From Embiotoca jacksoni (Eukaryota > Chordata > Actinopteri > Embiotocidae), in NCBI GenBank assembly GCA_022577435.1, contig JAKOON010000011.1, positions 17,175,802 to 17,239,801 of the forward strand: 64,000 nt of DNA, written 5' to 3'. Position 1 is the stretch's first letter; each line of letters begins with the position of its first letter. A program made the position numbers and the translations under genes. Of this stretch, positions 37,021 through 50,186 are shown piece by piece. The notes under the pieces are model-generated. The model had not been told where the DNA came from. It saw only the letters and a list, made by a program, of their open reading frames with translations, and did no database searches.

Positions 37021-38430
37021 CTTAAGATTTTGGTTTCTGTTTGTATGTTTGTTTCTTTGAATGTATTTGTGTGGGCCTTTATAGAGCTCGAACAGATTAT
37101 TATTTTGGGTTCTTAATGTAAAAATATAATGCTATAATAATATAAAGTATATATCTATATGCATTAATAATAGCTCAAAGTAGAAGCTGCCAATCAGCCT
37201 CCCCCCAAAAAATGCATTATAAAAAATAGTGACTGTACAGTTGACATCTAAGGAAGACTGTATGACTGTGGTTTAATCACTCTTTAAAAATTGGCTTTAG
37301 AAATTCCCCTTTTTACTTGTTCGGATTCTCACCAAGAGTTCGATGAAAAGATCGACGCTACCTTCAGCATTTATGTGCTGAATACGAGGTGCAATTAAAA
37401 GGTCAGAGACTGTTTTGCACACAGAGCACGTAGAAGCAATAACTTTCATAAGTACTTATTCCAAGTTACATTGCTTGATCAACATCAGCCACACAGTTAC
37501 ACATGTTTTTGTGTTCACTGATATGGGTGCAACTTGAGCAGAGAGAGAATTCAGGTGTAATCTTATTATACCGCTCACTTTGTATGCAATTGAAACTCAT
37601 CTAAAAAACCACTGTCCACTGATTCTACAATACATTTTTACTCCGTTGCACTCAAGGAGGCTTTGCCCTTTCAGCCTGTTCATAATGAAAGTATATTTCA
37701 TTAAGATAATCTCAGTTTTGGAGTGTGTGTTTATGGTTTGAAATCTCAAGAGAGAGAATGAGAGTTCTCAGAGGTGAGAACTGAACGTTTGTTTTAACAG
37801 CGTCTTTTTCATGGACTGTTCAGGTTTCAACTGAAAAAACTACAAACTTCAGCTGCATAGACTGAAAAATGCTGCCTGTGTTACACTTCCCTCTCTGCCT
37901 TATTGTAGCTGTGTGTGACTCTGTTCAAGCAATATTCTTACTGAGCAAATCTGCTCAAGCCATTTTTTTTAAGCCACAAAGGAAAGCAAATTCCAGGACA
38001 AGACAGTGCACAGGACAGGACATAAAATGATCAAACCTCTGCTGGGTGTGGACGTTTGGAAATGAATGCTGTGCTCTAAGATCCTGCAAAAGGCAAAACC
38101 AGAAAAGAGGGCTCAGCTATTGTAATCCTAACTCTCACTGGTATGTGCTCAGGCCTAAATGTAGCTGGTTCAAACCCGAATCTGGCCACTCATTGCTTTG
38201 GAAACTTGCAATTAAACTTCCTGAAACTAAACGGTTACAATAAAGTCAATGTTTTGAGTACCTGCAAAAACGGCTTGCCCTCCTGTGTTTGTGCAACATC
38301 TTGGATAGAAAGCATAAGCACCTTCACAACTCATTGAATTGCAATTACGGAAACAAATGTGTGATCTTGCACCTGTTTCTTACTGCAGGAAGTCGTAATT
38401 TTCTCCCCATGATTGTGTGGCTATCCTCCA
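37021..38430. other. Non-coding; no gene seen
   Basis: AT-rich; no recognisable feature. Confidence 0.45.
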
Positions 38431-38439
38431 ACATACAGC

Positions 38440-38790
38440 TCACGAAGTTTATGACAGTGGCGGCCAACATTTTTATGCATAAAAATGCCCGAGGTAGTTT
38501 ATCTCATTCTTCTTCACGTGATATCTCGGGGACGCCTCGAGGGAATTTCCTCTAATTTGGCACAAATTCTGTGAGTTTTTGCGGGCTGCAAAATGTCATT
38601 TGTACTTTATATTTTTGTTTATCTTTGAGTTTTCTACTGCAGGTGTTACTGACATTACTAAATAGTAAATATCAGCATGTTGATCACTGTTCCCATGGTG
38701 AACATCAGAAAATTAGCATTGTCACTGTGAACATGTTAGCATACTGAAATGAGCTTTGAGCTGTGCTGGTGATAGCAGAGCGCAGATTAC
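38440..38790 (+). repeat. Fragment of common fish interspersed repeat
   Basis: CGTGATATCTCGGGGACGCC, GAGGGAATTTCCTCTAATTT, then CATCAGAAAATTAGCATTGT and GTGAACATGTTAGCATACTG, blocks typical of the same family as at 32.4 kb. Confidence 0.6.
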
Positions 38791-39599
38791 ACAACTGAAC
38801 AGTATCCTAAAATAGGGGAGATGTTTATCAATATGATAGTATGAAAAGTTGAGCTATTAAGTATTATAAATGTTAGTTATTGTTCAGGCTTTGGATTCTA
38901 GCTGTAGTTGCTCGTGTAAAGATGTTTTTCATTCAGGTAACGTAAATACCTGCAAAATCAGCTCCCGTTACCGTTTGGTCTCTGAAACTGTGGTTGCCAT
39001 GGTCACGCAGCGAGCCCTCATGGCATCATAAAAGAGTTGAACCATCGTGAACTTAGACGTCAGTGGCACAGAACCGTCTGTGTTCTCTCCTTCTCACCTT
39101 AGTGGCACCTCTGTTGCTATGCATACCCTGAAAATAATGTAGGTGGCAACTGTTCGCTCTCTGAAAGCGCCTTTAGTCTGGTTCTGTTTTAATATGTTGA
39201 TCATATCGTGACCCTGTAAGACATCCTCCCGGTTAAGAAACCGACGGATCAGGGCCTAAATGACTGATGATTGTACGTGAGAGATGTTCTGCCGATGTTC
39301 ACGATGATGAATTAACAACCTGTCCAATATGCTTTCCTGCCTTCCACACGATGTATTCTGGTGACAGCACCGACTCTCCAGGACTCTTAATAATGATAAT
39401 TGGGCGACAACAGTGAATTTAATATTCATTTATCTCCAGATCGTTTGTTTAGCGACAGCAGAAATAATTTGTAAACGCACCACTTACAAATCATCACACT
39501 TTTTATGGTTTAATGACAAACATGTCAGCAAACAGTTTCTAATTTACACATCCGGCGGTGGCGCAGCAACATTATCATTATCTTTTATCTTCATCTCGG

Positions 39600-39870
39600 T
39601 CTCTACTAATTACTGAGAGAAGAACCTGACTCTTAAGCTCCTAAATGCTCCACAGTGTTGGTCAGCTAGTTGCTTACTGTGTCTGTCTCCTATTTAGTGC
39701 TGAAAAGGTAGAGCACAGTAAGTTTTACAATTTTCTCATGGAAAACATCTGCCTGCTACAGCTGGAAACAATGACAACAGTGAGAGGGAACCAAAACAGT
39801 AAAGCTGTGAGCCAGACAGCTGAACAATGAGCTGAAACTCACTATGAAGCTCCATAAAGCTGCAGATTTG
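39600..39870 (+). repeat. Fragment of common fish interspersed repeat
   Basis: CTCCTAAATGCTCCACAGTG, GTCAGCTAGTTGCTTACTGT, GAGGGAACCAAAACAGTAAA and GCTGAACAATGAGCTGAAAC recur widely in fish DNA; the first block also occurs at 30.6 kb in this window. Confidence 0.6.
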
Positions 39871-41500
39871 TAACTTCATCTGATGAGATTGTTATAAAAA
39901 TATAAATTATAGATTGTTTGAAAAAGTTCTTGTTTTGCTAAAGCATGAATTTTCAAAGTAAAATTTCAAAATGACAATTTTAAAGTGTTTTTCATTCCAC
40001 TATATATTGCTTCATTGCCTTAACGTCACAAAATCACACCCTTTCTCTGGATGTTGTTTGAGAATCATGAGGCACTGTGATGTCTTTTGCTCCTGTATCA
40101 TGTGCAATGATACACTTTCAGCAGCATTTACATCCCTGATTACACCCTTTTGTTACATTCCCATTATGCCGCATTACGGGCTTCAGAGCAGCACAATGGT
40201 TCCTACTTCCTGCCAGGTACGAGCTGGTACACTGAAGCACACACCCAAACACACTCAGATACTGCCACTGACTCTCTTATCACAAAACCTTTCAACTCCC
40301 CTCATTTCTCCCATGATATGTCTTTATTTGATACCTGATATGAACCCCTCGAGCTCCTGTTTGGCTCAGACAAAGACCCGCCCACTGCTTCAACCCTGCA
40401 ATATGCTGCAACCACTCTTCACCCTGTTTGAAACCTCAGCTCAGTCGTCCAGCTGCACATCAGCCTCAGCTTGGCTGTTTTATTATTACCACCTCCAGTC
40501 TGACTGCTTCACTTTTCTGACCCTTGCTCTGGGCTTGGCCTTTGCCCCAGCTGGCTCCAAAGCTCCAGGACCTGGTCAGGCCTACCAGGAGTCCTTCAGC
40601 CCTCCATCCTCTCTGTCCTCGAGTCTTAGCCCCGAGGCTCAGCTCTGTCTATTCTCATAGCACCCAGTCCAAGGCTCGCAAGCAGGTTTTTAGGGTTGGC
40701 CTGTGAGTGTTAGTGTGTGTCACTCCCCTCCCCTAAGCACAGGTGGACTTGTAGGGAAAGCTGCCAAATACTTTTAGTTCAGAGGGAGGGAGGGGTGTTG
40801 GCTGAGGCTGGTGGGTGTAGCAGTTTTTGTTTTGTTGTGTTTCTTAGATAACCGTTTTGTGGAACGGTACCTTTTCACTCCTCCAAATCACAGACACACC
40901 TTCAGAGAAAATTTTACTCTCTATCTTGTCCGCTCTCACTTTCACAAGTCTGCCAGTGCCGAGACACAGTTGAGTTTCCTGACAGGGAGTGAGAGCGTGA
41001 GAGAGGAACTGAACTCAAAACTTCTCTTCTTAAAAGGTCAGTTACATCTCTGCTGTCTCTTTTCCTTCCGATTTTGTTTAGTTTATTATACTATTTCCCA
41101 TACTGTAAAAAAAAATCCGAATGTGAGGTTCATATTTTCTGTTGTGGAAAAAAATTTCAAAGCATGCAAGAGCTGTCAGCTACCCTCTGTGCACCAGAAT
41201 CTAACTAAAGGATGGCTGACCTTTTATAGAATCAGGTTCTTCTGTGTTCCCATTTTTAGATGCAAATCTTTCTGCTCCATGTCTCAAACCTTGTAGCATA
41301 AGATATACAGCAAAAAAAAAAGAGTCCTCCAGTGCTATCCAGAAACTTTCTTATGCATATCTTGCAACAGATGTTTGCACAGTGAAAGCCTTCCCCCTTC
41401 ACATAACAGCCAAACACTGAGGAGGAAGCAAGTGAAAGCATGACAAAGCTGGAACAGACTGAAAGACTGATATCATTTTGATTTGTTATTGGAGCAGCAA
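39871..41500. other. Non-coding; one long unexplained frame
   Basis: A 229-codon plus-strand frame (39971-40660) has no family match I know. A 161-codon frame at 40811-41296 is also unrecognised. Otherwise unremarkable. Confidence 0.35.
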
Positions 41501-41572
41501 CTTTATAAATACATGAATATTTGTTACACGTCACTTCTTTATAAATACATGAATATTTGTTACACGTCACTT
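41501..41572 (+). repeat. Perfect 36-bp tandem duplication
   Basis: Two identical 36-base units starting CTTTATAAATACATGAAT, directly adjacent. Confidence 0.95.
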
Positions 41573-42335
41573 CTTACTCTATATTTCTACTCATCACCTG
41601 CATTTCTGACTTGTAGTAGCTGCGTATGTGACTAAGATTACACACAATCAAAGTGTGTGACGTCTCTAATTGACAATCTATTCAATCAGTTTACGATCAC
41701 ACTCAATATTCTAACTTCAGATTCACTCTCGGTGCAGCAGATGTGGGGGCAGATGTGTGACATGCAAAATTATTTCCCTCTTCCTGTGACTCCCCATCAA
41801 AGAGCACAAATAACTGTTAACCTTTAAGAGTATTATTAACGGTCGACAGTAGAACATATCAGCTGATTTAGCAGTAATCAATATTGCAATGTTCCATTTT
41901 CTAACTCGGGATCTTATGATTAATTAATTGGTAATATTATTGAAAACATAACATGTTCCTGTTAATGTGACTTGCACTGCCACCATATTAATAGCAACAT
42001 TTAAGCTGATGAGGCTTAAACGGTTAATGCAAACTGCTCATTGATTTCAAACACACTTGGAATGATGGTATATTTAATTTATAGGTGTGAGATAATACTG
42101 CACAAAAAAACTGAATGAAAACCTGCTGATAAAAACTTAAAACACTCCAAAGCAGCAAGTTCATAGCACCCTGAAACCTTATCAGCCTCCATCATTAATG
42201 AAAAAAAAAAACAAAGCAAGCAGAACCTACAGAGCTGTCTTCCTGTTGCAGCGGGGTTAGTTGGGGATAAAATCAAGTAGACTCTACCGCACCTACTCTC
42301 GCCACACACCCTGACAACAGCTCTCTGTCTGCCTT

Positions 42336-42373
<38 letters not shown>

Positions 42374-43000
42374 GGATTATCTGAACTGAATCTGATCCCT
42401 GCTCGTCTTTTGTTGCGGGGCTTTTATTACATTGATGTGTTTAACAAACATTACCTGAGGCAGATTTCATTCATGTTTGTGCAATCTCACTTACAGTATG
42501 GTCCAGATAACGATAAACAAATACTCGAGCTGCTCCGTGAAGGAGCGAGTGTGTAAAATGCTTGACTGAGAGACTTCAGTGTGGCGGATGAATGTGTCAA
42601 ATGAATGAGAATGTGCCTTCATATTTGCAAAATTATGCAATGTGTTCATTATGAGACTGACAGAGTGAATGAGTCCACACGCCTTCTTCCCACCTGACAG
42701 CATGTGGGCCTGCCCATGTAATCGCCTTTACACGGGGATTCAGCATCTGATCTTAACCTCCTGTGACACATGTCGTCACGACAGCTGTCTCAAGTCAGAT
42801 TTTTAAATCCTGCTTAGACAGATGAGATGAAATCTGCCACAAAAAAAAAAGTGTCACCCTATCAGTTCAGTGTTTACCCTCAAAAATCCTGCTTGTGTTC
42901 AGGTTAATGCAACCATGTGTGTGTTTGTGTGTCTGCTGTGGCCGAGTAGTCGTTTTTGTGTGCGTGTCCGCCCTCCTCCGTAGGATCGAGGTCCAGGTTT
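41573..43000. other. Non-coding; (CT)n at 42341-42371
   Basis: No gene recognised. The (CT)n microsatellite is about 31 bases. Confidence 0.5.
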
Positions 43001-43250
43001 TATTGTGTGGAGTTGGGCTGGGTGAGTAAGCCGCCCCTCACAGATGAATAGAGGATGGGAGGAGGCTTGAAGAGGCTGCCGTGGGTGGGAGGCCCGAGCC
43101 CTGCCAAAAAAGCTCCTTCTGTGGGATTTGTGTACTTTTGCGTTCCTCACGAAACACAGCGCCTGGCTCGAATGACAAAGCAGCCAGGGAGGCAGGCGCA
43201 TGCACTCCCAGAGGTCGGCTCGATCGCACCCTCGCTGCTTTTCAAGTGAT
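43001..43250. other. Candidate conserved non-coding block
   Basis: GC-moderate, unique; overlapping frames on both strands suggest compositional openness rather than coding. Weak call by eye. Confidence 0.2.
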
Positions 43251-45050
43251 ATACTTTCTTTCCGTTTACAATTTACACCACTCTCCACTTCTTTTCCCGT
43301 CTGTCCCTGCTGCTCCTTTTCACTTCTTCTCAGTATTTCTCTTTTATAAAGTCACTGATTAAATTCACATACTTTAACAACTCGTTCAACTCTTGCTCCA
43401 CACTCACTCTTTACCACCCACCTCTACGCCAAGCACACAAATAGGATGCACTCGAGTTATTTGTAATATTGGAAATTTGTTTCATTATTTATATCTGCAT
43501 TAATTAGTCACATCAATATATAGTGTTACTTTAGAGGGATGTTTAAATTTTATAAACTTGCCTAACTTTTGACTTATTGGATTACTCTTTTTTAAATAGC
43601 CTTTTATTTTATGAAATCCTGATAAAACAACAGCACTTGTATTCGCTTTATATTTCCTAAATCGCAGTGGAAATTCGTCTTGCAGGGTTTTTTTGTATCA
43701 AAATCATTTGTGAAATATTTTTTTCCTATATTTCAACACATGAAATGCAAGTGGCAGCCACATTTGTCACTGTGGTCGTGCAGTGACACATTTTGCACGT
43801 TAAATTGTGGGTGTTTCCTGGATGTTACCTAGATAATACAAAATAAGCCCCTGTAACCACTGGCAACCCAGGTAGCTTTAGCCCAGTGACAAGTACAAAG
43901 AGATGTGATTTTCAGCTTGGCAATCGGGTAAATAATCACATAATGAATTAGAATTAGAATAAGAATTAAAGCTATGTTTTACAGAGCACAGCTGCAAAGA
44001 CAGGAAACATATAGAGCTGAGTGCCATTCAGCATCAGGGAGTTACATGAAGAAAAGAAGAAAGAGAGAGAAAAAAAAAGAGAGCATGATTTCATAATGTC
44101 TAAAAGAAAGATCTGGGTTGAATAAGTGGGTCCACCCACCTGTGTGTGAGAGGCAGCGAGAGAGAAAGCAGGGCTGGATGGCAGTTTTAGAGACATGAGT
44201 GTGTGGGTTAGGCTAGCTGGCCTGCTTATGCTATCTAATCACTGGGAGAGAAAGGAGAGCAGCATGCCTTGATCCACCCACCCACCCGAGACAAACAGCA
44301 GTTAGCCTGCTAAGTACTATATGTGGTCGCCTGCAGCTCTGGGTTGAACATGGGGGAACGGAGATGAAATGTGACAGAGTCTGCAGGTAACAGACATACA
44401 GCGCAATTATGTCTCATTCTGTGCCAGTGAGAAAGAGAGATGTGTCAATCTGGGAGCCACTGTGGGTCGTGATTGCATATGAGAGAGTGTGTGAGTGGAA
44501 GCAACGCTCGGTGTGTGTCAGCGGTGAACACACTGGCCTCAATCCAGCAGGTTTCTAAAACTAATGAGCGTTCTTTGACTGGTTTTTAAAACCGAATTAG
44601 ACAAATTTGTTTTAACCTAAGGCTAACCAATGAAAGTAAGTAACACACATTTGTTAAAAAAAAAAAAACTACCATATACACACAAAAACATGCATGTGTG
44701 CTTAAATGTTCTTTGTCATAGAATATAAGCAGCCTTATTAATATGAATTATTTCCCAGCTGTGTTTCACTGCTGCTCTTTTGTCATGTGGGTCAGAAACA
44801 GATTAGTTACCTGTGTGATACCTGAGTGGGTGGGACGAGATTGGGTTTGCATCCAAAAATAGCTGACCTACGCATCGCACTTGTGTATTTGTGAGTGTGC
44901 ATTGCGGTCCGCCGCCGCGTACATGTGTGTGTGTGTGTGTCTATGCATGCGTGTGTCATGACAGGCATCTGTCTCCCCTGCCCTGCAGCCTGACTGGTTT
45001 TAATTAGGAGGTGCCAGAGTGCCCGAGGGCTCTCCTGCTGACACACACAC
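43251..45050. other. Non-coding; no gene seen
   Basis: AT-rich, with a short (GT)n at 44923-44940. Confidence 0.45.
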
Positions 45051-45080
45051 GTACACATGCTCACACACACACACAAACAG

Positions 45081-45120
<40 letters not shown>

Positions 45121-45121
45121 G

Positions 45122-45214
<93 letters not shown>
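45051..45214 (+). repeat. Compound (CA)n/(CG)n/(CA)n array
   Basis: About 164 bases of CA with AAACAGGC interruptions and a central CGCGCGCGCGCGCG block at about 45136-45150. Confidence 0.97.
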
Positions 45215-45216
<2 letters not shown>

Positions 45217-45307
45217 CCTGAGGGCAGACAGAGGCTGTCCCACCAAGGCTGGCCTCCTTCTCGTTATCACCATAAGGAGTTGTCCTCATTCACCTGACGA
45301 CCCTCAC

Positions 45308-45308
<1 letters not shown>

Positions 45309-45389
<81 letters not shown>
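45309..45389 (+). repeat. (CA)n microsatellite
   Basis: About 81 uninterrupted bases of CA. Confidence 0.97.
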
Positions 45390-45391
<2 letters not shown>

Positions 45392-46955
45392 ATTGACACC
45401 AAGCCAATCAGATGAACACAACACAGCACTGAAATACATTGTGAAGTCACATCTTGCTAGTGGTGGCAGGGAGTTTTGACTCTTTGTCCATTTTTCTCAC
45501 AGTCTCAAGGCTCAAAACAAATTTCTAAATCATATTTGTCTTGACAAAAATCACTCCAGAAATTTAAATCATCCTCACACACAACAGTGAGCTCATGCAA
45601 CGCAGTACGGCCACCTGTATAACACTGTAACTCTGTCTCTACCAACACTCGCGCTTCTGAATATGCAGCTTGCATACTTTACCTCCCTTCTGGCAAAGCT
45701 TCCATTACTGATTAGATTGTTTGAAACGAAGACCGAACAGGAGAAAGTTGAAGCGCAAACAGACAGGTCAGCAGAAAGGAACCGCCCTCACCTCACTCAC
45801 CCGAATGGCATGCTCCAAGGTGAGTTCTAATGATCGCAGTGCACTGACAGATGGGTGGATGTCTCTGGGAGTATTTGTCTATGATTTTACGAGGCAGAGT
45901 ATACAGTGGGTGTTGTTTTTAAGCAACATTGCATCTGCGAGTGTGTCTCTGTCCTTGGACTTCTGGAGGCAGGGGGTGTAGAACTGTGAGGCTGCTGCCA
46001 TGCCCTATCTTTGGTCTGTGGGGGTGAGAGGGGGTGTGGGGTGGGGTGGGGGGGGGGATGACTGCCTCCCTTTCCTGCTTCTCTCCCACACCAGGCCACA
46101 CCTGGCTGCAGAGACACTAGGGTAAAGGGCACACGTTGGGTCGGGCTGGTTGCGTTTGTCTGTCTTTACAGTTATTAATGTTGGGAAGGTCTGCTGACCA
46201 CTTCCCTAAAGCTCTTTTAAACATTATTACATTTGAATCTTGGAGAGTTGGTTTTCATGTAATTCTGAGTTGCCAGTTCTGGCAAAAGTTATAAGTTGGG
46301 TGACTGAAGTGCTTTAGAAACCCCTCCTCCCATCACACTTTTTTCCGATTTCCGATTGGGGAAATCTGTGTCCAACAATTTTTGCAACTTTCTGAAACTG
46401 GAAATCTGAAATTCCCACCAGCTACACAAAGTTAAGGGTTAAAACTCATTATCATCATCAAAAAATTATTTACGACTTCTGTCATTGTTGATATGCACAA
46501 ATGAGTACAGCAATATGAACGGCTTCCAGGACAGACTGTGTGAATGTATTCCAACGACTACGCCTTTACCGGCAGGACAACATCCTTTCCAAAATTAAAT
46601 GATAAGAATGTAGGTAAGGTTTCATTGGATTTAGGCACAACACAAGATCATAGTTTGGGTTGAAACAACTACTGTAAAGGGTAAGGGACGTTCTTCGTCA
46701 AGAGTACAATAATAAACAAAAAACTTTGAAGATAGTGACGCCCATCCTTGAACAAAGACTCAACTTTGACTGTTGGTTGGAAATGGGAAACGCAAACTGT
46801 GCCACTCTATTACAACATCACCTGACTTGGGGCGGGCCTCCTTGGATCATCATTTCTGTGGCCACGGGAGGCTTTCAGCTCTATCGTACTCCCAGTGTAA
46901 AGCGGGGCCAAGCGCAATGCGAGTGTCCTTCCTAGTATCAAACAGATGCAGTGAA
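45390..46955. other. Non-coding; possible decayed repeat
   Basis: 46020-46060 is G-rich. 46600-46720 has GGATTTAGGCACAAC and GGTTGAAACAACTACTGTAA words like a decayed fish repeat. No gene. Confidence 0.4.
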
Positions 46956-46959
46956 TTTG

Positions 46960-47535
46960 TACTTCCAGCATTAAAATAGTTTGAATACCATTGTACTTGC
47001 ACACATCTAAGCGCCGATGGGTGTTTAGGTCTTAAAATGAATTGTTGTCACGTGCATTGTTTGTGCATCGCTACTTTAAGGCTGCAGAGACTGATGGTGC
47101 AATTGAGAAACAAAAACCTGATCCTAAGTCAGTACTGCAGGATTTTATTCTTATTTAAAGGATGCAGAATGATAACTATGGCACGAGGCAAGTACACTCT
47201 GCCCTTTGCACACGCAGGGACATGCAGGGACTGTTTCCTCTGCAGAGAAGAGGCATGTCCAACTACTCTGCCAATCTACAGTTATGATAGCAATCCCCCA
47301 AGGTGCAAGCACACCTGGTTCTTCAAGGAAATGGACGATGACTTATTTCCTGTTGGGCCCAAAACACACCTGAGGTTAACTAAGAGAACAAATACAACCC
47401 CTTTGTACCATGCACCTTACTTTGCACTTTTTTTTTTACTGCTGTTAAACAAGCAAAAGTGTATTTGGACACGCCCTAAATGCGCTTGCACAATGCGGTT
47501 TAGACGTCGCACTTAGGTCTTTAAAATAGAGTCCT
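46960..47535. mobile_element. Degenerate non-autonomous DNA transposon (hAT-like, uncertain)
   Basis: Holds GCACACCTGGTTCTTCAAGG, GGGCCCAAAACACACCTGAG, TTGGACACGCCCTAAATGCG and CGCACTTAGGTCTTTAAAAT, blocks I recognise as a short repeat common in fish genomes whose ends read TTAAAATAGGGCCC. The 159-codon frame inside is a by-product and not a transposase. Confidence 0.5.
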
Positions 47536-48310
47536 TGTTTCTGCAAAAAAATCATAAACTTGATCTAAAATGCAGAAGCCCAACGCAACATGGTTCCAAT
47601 GTAATAAAATAAAATTACATCAGAAACTACAGCAGGCGAATAAAATGGTACAAATTTGAAGAAAAAAAAAAAAGACAACGACATTTAAAACATCAACGTT
47701 AACATACAAATTGCACAGCAAGCGATAAAATGATGTAAATTAAAATAGAAACACCACCAATCAGGACTTGGTTGAGAAAAAAAATGGCGGTCTTGAGAGA
47801 AGCTAACAAGAACTCTGATTCAGTGTTTAATCAAGCTCTTCTCTTGTATTATAAACCTAGTTTGGATGTTTTGAAAGCGGTAACACTGTCCAGAATCAAA
47901 GAGAGGGAGGAGTTTGAATAGAGTGCGTGTAGAAAAGAGGTTCATTAGAACGGCATCAACGGGGCTGCTGAGTGTCAAACACCCCGACCTGACAGTCGAG
48001 CAGTCTGGGATCACACAATGGAGCTGTCGGCCGAAAGTAATAGTAACAGCATTAGGCTAGTAGGTCGTTACCCTTCAAGGAACTGAAGTCTGTAAGCGAG
48101 CGTGTCCCTTTGTCTCACTGACACATGCTGCGGCGCGGCGACGAGACAGTCTGAGATATTCTAATGAGTTCTTCTCAACATTTTCAAAGTCAAGTTCAGA
48201 TTTAGGAAACGCTTCTCCTAGAAACTGTCTCACTGTGTTTATGATTCTGTACAGTAAGATAAGCTGAGGCATCGAAAGTCTTCACGATCGCAACTTTACA
48301 TAACGATGCT
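47536..48310. other. Non-coding; no gene seen
   Basis: AT-rich, then GC-richer from 48000. No exon recognised. Confidence 0.45.
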
Positions 48311-48315
48311 TCACA

Positions 48316-48336
48316 CCCCCCCCCCCCCCCCCCCCC
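48316..48336 (+). repeat. Poly-C run (21 bases)
   Basis: Uninterrupted C21, G21 on the other strand. Sequencing length may be inexact at such a run. Confidence 0.95.
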
Positions 48337-48370
48337 AATCTGGTGTCGCGGTACGTGTATCCTGCTGGGA

Positions 48371-48384
48371 GCAGCAGGTGGCAG
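48371..48384 (+). promoter_or_regulatory. CTCF-like motif (one mismatch)
   Basis: GCAGCAGGTGGCAG fits 13 of 14 positions of the CTCF core and lies 35 bases after the C21 run. Confidence 0.25.
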
Positions 48385-50160
48385 CAAACAGGTACGCCGG
48401 GACGCCAGTCGGACAGACAGACGAAACACATGACTCTTACAGAGCCTGTTGAATCCTCGTGTCTTGTGACAGTGAGGACACGGACGGAGGAGCGAGACTC
48501 GTCGCTTCTTAGTGTCGATACACTCAACACTGGAGGAAGACGGAGGGAGGGAAGGAAGCCATATTTACCTTTAATGGTTATACTATCAAAATATAAAATC
48601 AATAAGTAACACATTTTCAAGAGTGTCACTCTTTCTAAACTGTGATTAAATTAAATTACCAAAATGCAAATCATGTATTTTACAGTTATCTCAGCACCAT
48701 TTCATGGTAGCTTTCTGTCAATCATGGTTCATGGCAGTGAAGAAAAAAAAAAAAAAAAGCCCACAGTTTACTGAGTTTAGAACAAAGCCGTCCACACAGG
48801 TACCACTTACAGCGTGTTGCTATGGTGGCGGCAACGTGTTTAGAACTGATAGCTGATCTTATAGGATGGCAAACGTTGTTTTTCTACCCGTCTGGCTGGC
48901 CTGCTAGCAGTTAGTGGCTAACCCTGTTTATATATACGAGATGCCAATGTGAGCTGGCCTCAGCTCTCACCCTGTACAAAACAGTGTAAACCACCATGGG
49001 CATGGGCTGTGGTTTGTGCTTCGGTCCATGTTTTCCCTGAGGGGAAGTGGGCATAGCAGTCTGATGTACACTCTGATGTCTACTTGTTTGTGGAGGTTAA
49101 CTCAACACAGTTCGACTGCTTTCACGGTCTGATTGTCGGTTATGATATACGGATGGTTGGAAATATTTTAGTAGATTTGAAGGTCCGGTAACCACAAAGA
49201 AAACAATGGCTCGGTGCATATTCTACATTTATGAATGCAAAACTGCTGGGAAGTGATTATTAAATTAGGTTTTTTTTTGTCTGTACCATAACTCTGACAG
49301 TTTTTAGATCAGTCCTCTTGAAGTTCAAAATCTATCAAATAGGCAGTAAAACTTAAATCAACAACAAGTATTTCAAAGGGAGCGGTTTAATGATGTCATA
49401 CAGGAAAGCCCAATGGCTGTTTTAGACCCTGTGAATGTGCTATGTCATAACATTTGGCTTGTCTGTGAAAGCAAAGGAAACACTCATTCTCACTTCTCTC
49501 CTTCGGTTTCTCTCTGTCACAAACACACATGCATTATGACACAACACAGGAAGCAGAATAAGAAGTTATATCCAGGTTTTGCTATCATTAACTCTTTGAT
49601 TAGCTCCTCAAATCTACTGCTGGCCAGGGTTCCTCTTCTCCACTGAAGTCGAGACAGAACTGCTTATTTCTACACCTTTCTGCGTTAACTTCCCCCTCCT
49701 CCTCTCCACACACCGAGGTGGTGGTGCGTTCACCAACTGTTACCCTGCTTCTGCTGCTTTCTGACTCAAAACAGGAGTCTAACGTTGGCCTTCTGCTCCT
49801 CGCAACCTGGTTTCTGAAGCCCTGGTTTAGCCAATGGTTCAACAAACGAGGAAACTAAGTGTCTACACAGGCACCTGCGGCGTTTTTCAGTGTTTGTGGT
49901 TAAATTTGGTCTCGTATACAGAGCGCTTTTAAGTGACATTTCCTTTCAAGTTAACGCCGTTGACTGAATCAGACGGTTTTGTAGGGTTCTTAATGTCACA
50001 TGCCAGAGTGGGTTGATTTATTATGTTTTTCAGTAATTAGTCTGCTGTATTTATGGGGGTTACAGAGTGCATCTTGACACCTGTGTCTGCCTGAAGTAAC
50101 CAACAGCGTATTAGATGTTACTTTTATGATCAAATTTACTGTTAATAGCAGGAATCTATT
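48385..50160. other. Non-coding; no gene seen
   Basis: Poly-A at 48744-48758. No exon recognised. Confidence 0.45.
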
Positions 50161-50186
50161 AAAAAAAAAAAAAAAAAAAAAAAAAA
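50161..50186 (+). repeat. Poly-A run (26 bases)
   Basis: Homopolymer about 340 bases before the TATA box at 50523. Confidence 0.95.

Noticed and set aside
44807..45289. 160-codon minus-strand frame
   Set aside because: Translation of the CA/CG array.
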